Origin: an uncultured Verrucomicrobiota bacterium
GTDB taxonomy: Bacteria; Verrucomicrobiota; Verrucomicrobiia; Limisphaerales; UBA9464
NCBI GenBank assembly: GCA_903930165.1
Contig: CAIYXO010000772.1
Span: forward strand, 1 to 7,522
DNA length: 7,522 bases
Direction: 5' to 3'
Shown: piece by piece, positions 5,596-7,522 of the stretch
Layout of the letters: each line of letters begins with the position of its first letter
Numbering within the stretch: position 1 is the first letter of the stretch
Position numbers and translations under genes: made by a program
The notes under the pieces: generated by a model
Seen by the model: only the letters and a program-made list of their open reading frames with translations
What the model was told of the DNA's origin: nothing
The model's database searches: none

Positions 5596-6369
5596 TCAGC
5601 CGAACCGGCCGGTCACGTAGTCCTCGGTCCGGCGGTCCGACGGCCCGGAGAAGATCCGTCCGGTACGGTCCATCTCCACGAGGCGTCCCTGGTAGAGGAA
5701 GGCGGTGAAATCCGAAATCCGGGCGGCCTGCTGCATGTTGTGGGTCACGATCACCAGCGTGTGGTCGCGGCGCAGTTCCCGGATCAGGTCCTCGATCCGC
5801 CCCGTCGACACCGGATCCAGGGCGCTGGCGGGTTCGTCCATCAGGAGGATCGAAGGCTGGACCGCGATGGCGCGGGCGATGCACAGCCGTTGCTGCTGGC
5901 CGCCGGAGAAGTCCGCGGCGGGGGACCGGAGCCGGTCGTGGACCTCCTCCCACAGTGCCGCACGGCGAAGGGCCGACTCGACCCGTCCGTCGAGCTCCGA
6001 GCCGGACCGGACCCCGGCGATGCGGAGCCCGAAGGCGACGTTCTCGTACACCGACATCGGAAACGGATTCGGCTTCTGGAAGACCATGCCCACGCGCCGG
6101 CGGAGCAGCGTGACGTCGAGACCCGGGTCGAGGACCTCGATTCCTCCGACACGGCAGCTTCCGGTGACCTTCGAGCCGGAAACGAGGTCGTTCATCCGGT
6201 TGAAGCATCGGAGCAACGTGGTCTTGCCGCATCCGCTGGGGCCTATCAGGGCGGTCACCCGACGATCCGGGATCGCAATGGTGATGCCGTCCACGGCGAC
6301 GACTGGTCCGTAGGAGACGCCAAGGGAAATAGTCTCGATGGCGGTCGGGGCTGGTTCTGCGGAGGCCAT
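5596..6369 (-). CDS. pstB: Phosphate ABC transporter ATP-binding protein PstB
   Basis: PstB hydrolyses ATP to drive high-affinity phosphate import through PstC/PstA. The 257-residue protein has the PstB-typical opening with LIGPSGCGKTTLLRCFNRMND (Walker A at 43-51, then the family's RxFNRMND), the hallmark Q-loop FQKPNPFPMSVYENVAFGLR (Q98), the ABC signature at 154-158, Walker B ILLMDEP (174-180) with D-loop SALDP, and H-loop VTHNMQQA (H210). The signature reads FSGGQQQRLCIARA instead of the usual LSGGQQQR, a Leu-to-Phe change at its first position. The C-terminus, with RTEDYVTGRFG, matches the family end, so the gene is full length. ATG 6369 is one base after the pstA stop, so translation is probably coupled. 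Confidence 0.97.
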   Translation of the reverse strand: MASAEPAPTAIETISLGVSYGPVVAVDGITIAIPDRRVTALIGPSGCGKTTLLRCFNRMNDLVSGSKVTGSCRVGGIEVLDPGLDVTLLRRRVGMVFQKPNPFPMSVYENVAFGLRIAGVRSGSELDGRVESALRRAALWEEVHDRLRSPAADFSGGQQQRLCIARAIAVQPSILLMDEPASALDPVSTGRIEDLIRELRRDHTLVIVTHNMQQAARISDFTAFLYQGRLVEMDRTGRIFSGPSDRRTEDYVTGRFG

Positions 6370-6370
6370 G

Positions 6371-7279
6371 TCAGGTGAAGGCGTTCCCGGGGCGGCGGAT
6401 CCGGTTCCGAAGCAACGCCGCCAGTAGATTCATGGTGAGGGTGAGGAAGAGTAGCAGAAGCGACAACGCCCCGAGGACCGGTCGTGCCCGCTCCGGGTCG
6501 GGCGCCTGGGTGGCGAGGAAGAAGATGTGGTAGGCCAGGTCCATGAACCGGCTCCAGAGCCCGCCGTCGGCGGCATCGGTGGAATAGGCCGCCCCGGTCA
6601 GGAGGATGGGGGCGACCTCGCCCGCGGCGCGGCCCACGGCGAGGAGCAGGCCGGTGAGGATCCCGGGGGCCGCATGCGGAAGAGCGATGCGGCAGACCAC
6701 CTGGAAGCGGGTGGCGCCGAGCGCCATGGCGACCTCCCGACTGCCGGAGGGAACCGAACGCAGGGCCTCCTCGGTCGAGACGATCATGACCGGAAGGGTC
6801 AGGAGCGCCATGACCGCGGCGGACCAGAAGAGGCCAGGACGCCCGAACCTGGAGCCCTCCGCCAAGGCCAGATCCAGGTTCTGCCCCACGGTGCCGACCA
6901 GGAAACCGAGTCCGAAAAGTCCCAGCACGATGCTGGGGACGCCGGCCAACTGCGTGATCGCCAGCCTGAGGAGCCGTGTCGACCAGGACCGCGGACGGGA
7001 ATACTCCGAGAGGTACACGGCCGTGGCCACGCCCAGCGGAAGGACCAGCAAGGTCATCAGGAAGACACGACGCACCGTTCCGAGCACCAGCGAAGCCAGA
7101 CCACCGCGCGGCAGGTCGCCCACCGGAACCGTGGCGTCGCCGTCGACGGACCACCGCCAGAGTGTGCCCGCGCCCTCGAAGGAGGTCAGGAGAAGGATGG
7201 CCGCCAGGAGAAGGAGGATCCCCCAGAGGGCCAGCCCGGTCGTCCAGGTTGCCAGTCGGGATGCCTGGGAATCCCTCAT
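6371..7279 (-). CDS. pstA: Phosphate ABC transporter permease PstA
   Basis: PstA is one of the two membrane-spanning subunits of the phosphate importer. The 302-residue protein has about six hydrophobic segments (roughly 13-33, 70-90, 108-130, 150-170, 205-225, 267-290), as expected. The family core LAGVPSIVLGLFGLG (111-125) and the coupling (EAA) loop EEALRSVPSGSREVAMALGAT (170-190), followed by ILTGLLLAVGRAAGEVAP, are clear, the last close to the Pst permease motif GRAxGETAP. The usual LR-EAA alanines are partly replaced (SREVAMALGAT), which is within family variation. ATG 7279 overlaps the pstC stop by ATGA and is preceded by a strong GGAGGAGGG; the long upstream frame extension is pstC read in another frame and is discarded. 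Confidence 0.96.
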   Translation of the reverse strand: MRDSQASRLATWTTGLALWGILLLLAAILLLTSFEGAGTLWRWSVDGDATVPVGDLPRGGLASLVLGTVRRVFLMTLLVLPLGVATAVYLSEYSRPRSWSTRLLRLAITQLAGVPSIVLGLFGLGFLVGTVGQNLDLALAEGSRFGRPGLFWSAAVMALLTLPVMIVSTEEALRSVPSGSREVAMALGATRFQVVCRIALPHAAPGILTGLLLAVGRAAGEVAPILLTGAAYSTDAADGGLWSRFMDLAYHIFFLATQAPDPERARPVLGALSLLLLFLTLTMNLLAALLRNRIRRPGNAFT

Positions 7280-7522
7280 CGACGGCCCTCCTCCGGGGCG
7301 ACGAGGCGCCCGAAGATCAGGGCGGCTAGGAGATTGACTCCCAGGGAGAGGGCGAAGAGGAGGGTCCCGACCACGAAGAGCATCCGGAAATGCTGGCCAT
7401 GGAAGGCGGTCTCCCCCAATTCGGCGGCAACGGTCGCCGTGAGCGTCCGCGCCGGGATCCACGGGCTCCATCCGAGCATGGGAGCGTTTCCGCTGGCGAT
7501 GAGGACGATCATGGTCTCCCCG
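7276..7522 (-). CDS. pstC: Phosphate ABC transporter permease PstC, C-terminal part (partial at right edge)
   Basis: The last 81 codons of pstC are visible, the rest lying beyond the right edge. The first residues GETMIVLIASGNAP are the end of the GRxxGETM...GN block that follows the coupling loop in PstC-type permeases. Next comes a periplasmic-loop-like stretch (RTLTATVAAELGETAFHG) and a final hydrophobic helix around LFVVGTLLFALSLGVNLLAALIF ending in a short cytoplasmic tail, GRLVAPEEGRR. The stop overlaps the pstA start by 4 bp, supporting assignment as the partner permease. Total length and N-terminus cannot be judged. Confidence 0.93.
   Translation of the reverse strand, partial: GETMIVLIASGNAPMLGWSPWIPARTLTATVAAELGETAFHGQHFRMLFVVGTLLFALSLGVNLLAALIFGRLVAPEEGRR
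7286..7294 (-). promoter_or_regulatory. Strong ribosome binding site of pstA inside the pstC end
   Basis: GGAGGAGGG on the minus strand ends 6 nt before ATG 7279 and lies within the last codons of pstC (encoding EEGR). It is the only clear well-spaced Shine-Dalgarno sequence in the window and decides the pstA start; combined with the ATGA overlap it supports efficient coupled translation of the two permeases. Confidence 0.8.

Noticed and set aside
7280..7471. N-terminal extension of PstA to 366 residues
   Set aside because: The extension overlaps pstC coding sequence in another frame; ATG 7279 has a strong Shine-Dalgarno site and gives a normal-length PstA.

Overview
The window is a gene-dense, high-GC stretch of bacterial chromosome with about ten protein genes and no sign of mobile elements, rRNA, tRNA or CRISPR. 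Most starts lack a good Shine-Dalgarno sequence, and several use GTG or TTG. Together with an uncharacterised membrane-anchored protein type I associate with Verrucomicrobiota, this weakly suggests a Verrucomicrobiota-like organism; the phylum call is an inference with low to moderate confidence.

Left part (1-2403, minus strand): a large protein running off the left edge (519 residues visible), followed upstream by a one-TM hypothetical protein. The large protein carries blocks I recognise from the pyrophosphate-dependent PEP carboxykinase family (PPi-PEPCK, about 1,100-1,200 aa), a fold-divergent enzyme interconverting oxaloacetate + PPi and PEP + Pi + CO2. The two genes are close and could be co-transcribed.

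Centre (2553-4382, plus strand): an Opp/Dpp-type peptide ABC transporter ATPase with a C-terminal four-cysteine motif, a small single-domain cupin and a DUF309 protein; the last two overlap by an ATGA. No permease or binding-protein genes accompany the ATPase here. The DUF309 gene runs tail-to-tail into a second, unrelated cupin on the minus strand, the two coding ends overlapping by 44 bp.

Right part (4339-7522, minus strand): the end of a classical high-affinity phosphate uptake operon in the order pstC (cut by the right edge), pstA, pstB, phoU, with pstC/pstA overlapping by 4 bp and pstA/pstB separated by 1 bp. The second cupin lies 95 bp after phoU on the same strand and may be its tail. 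PstS and the PhoR/PhoB regulators, if linked, are outside the window.

I found no clear previously undescribed multi-gene system. The points most worth checking are the PPi-PEPCK-like protein with its one-TM neighbour, the cupin/DUF309/cupin cluster with its antisense overlap, the solitary OppD-like ATPase, and a perfect hairpin sitting directly in front of the hypothetical membrane protein start.
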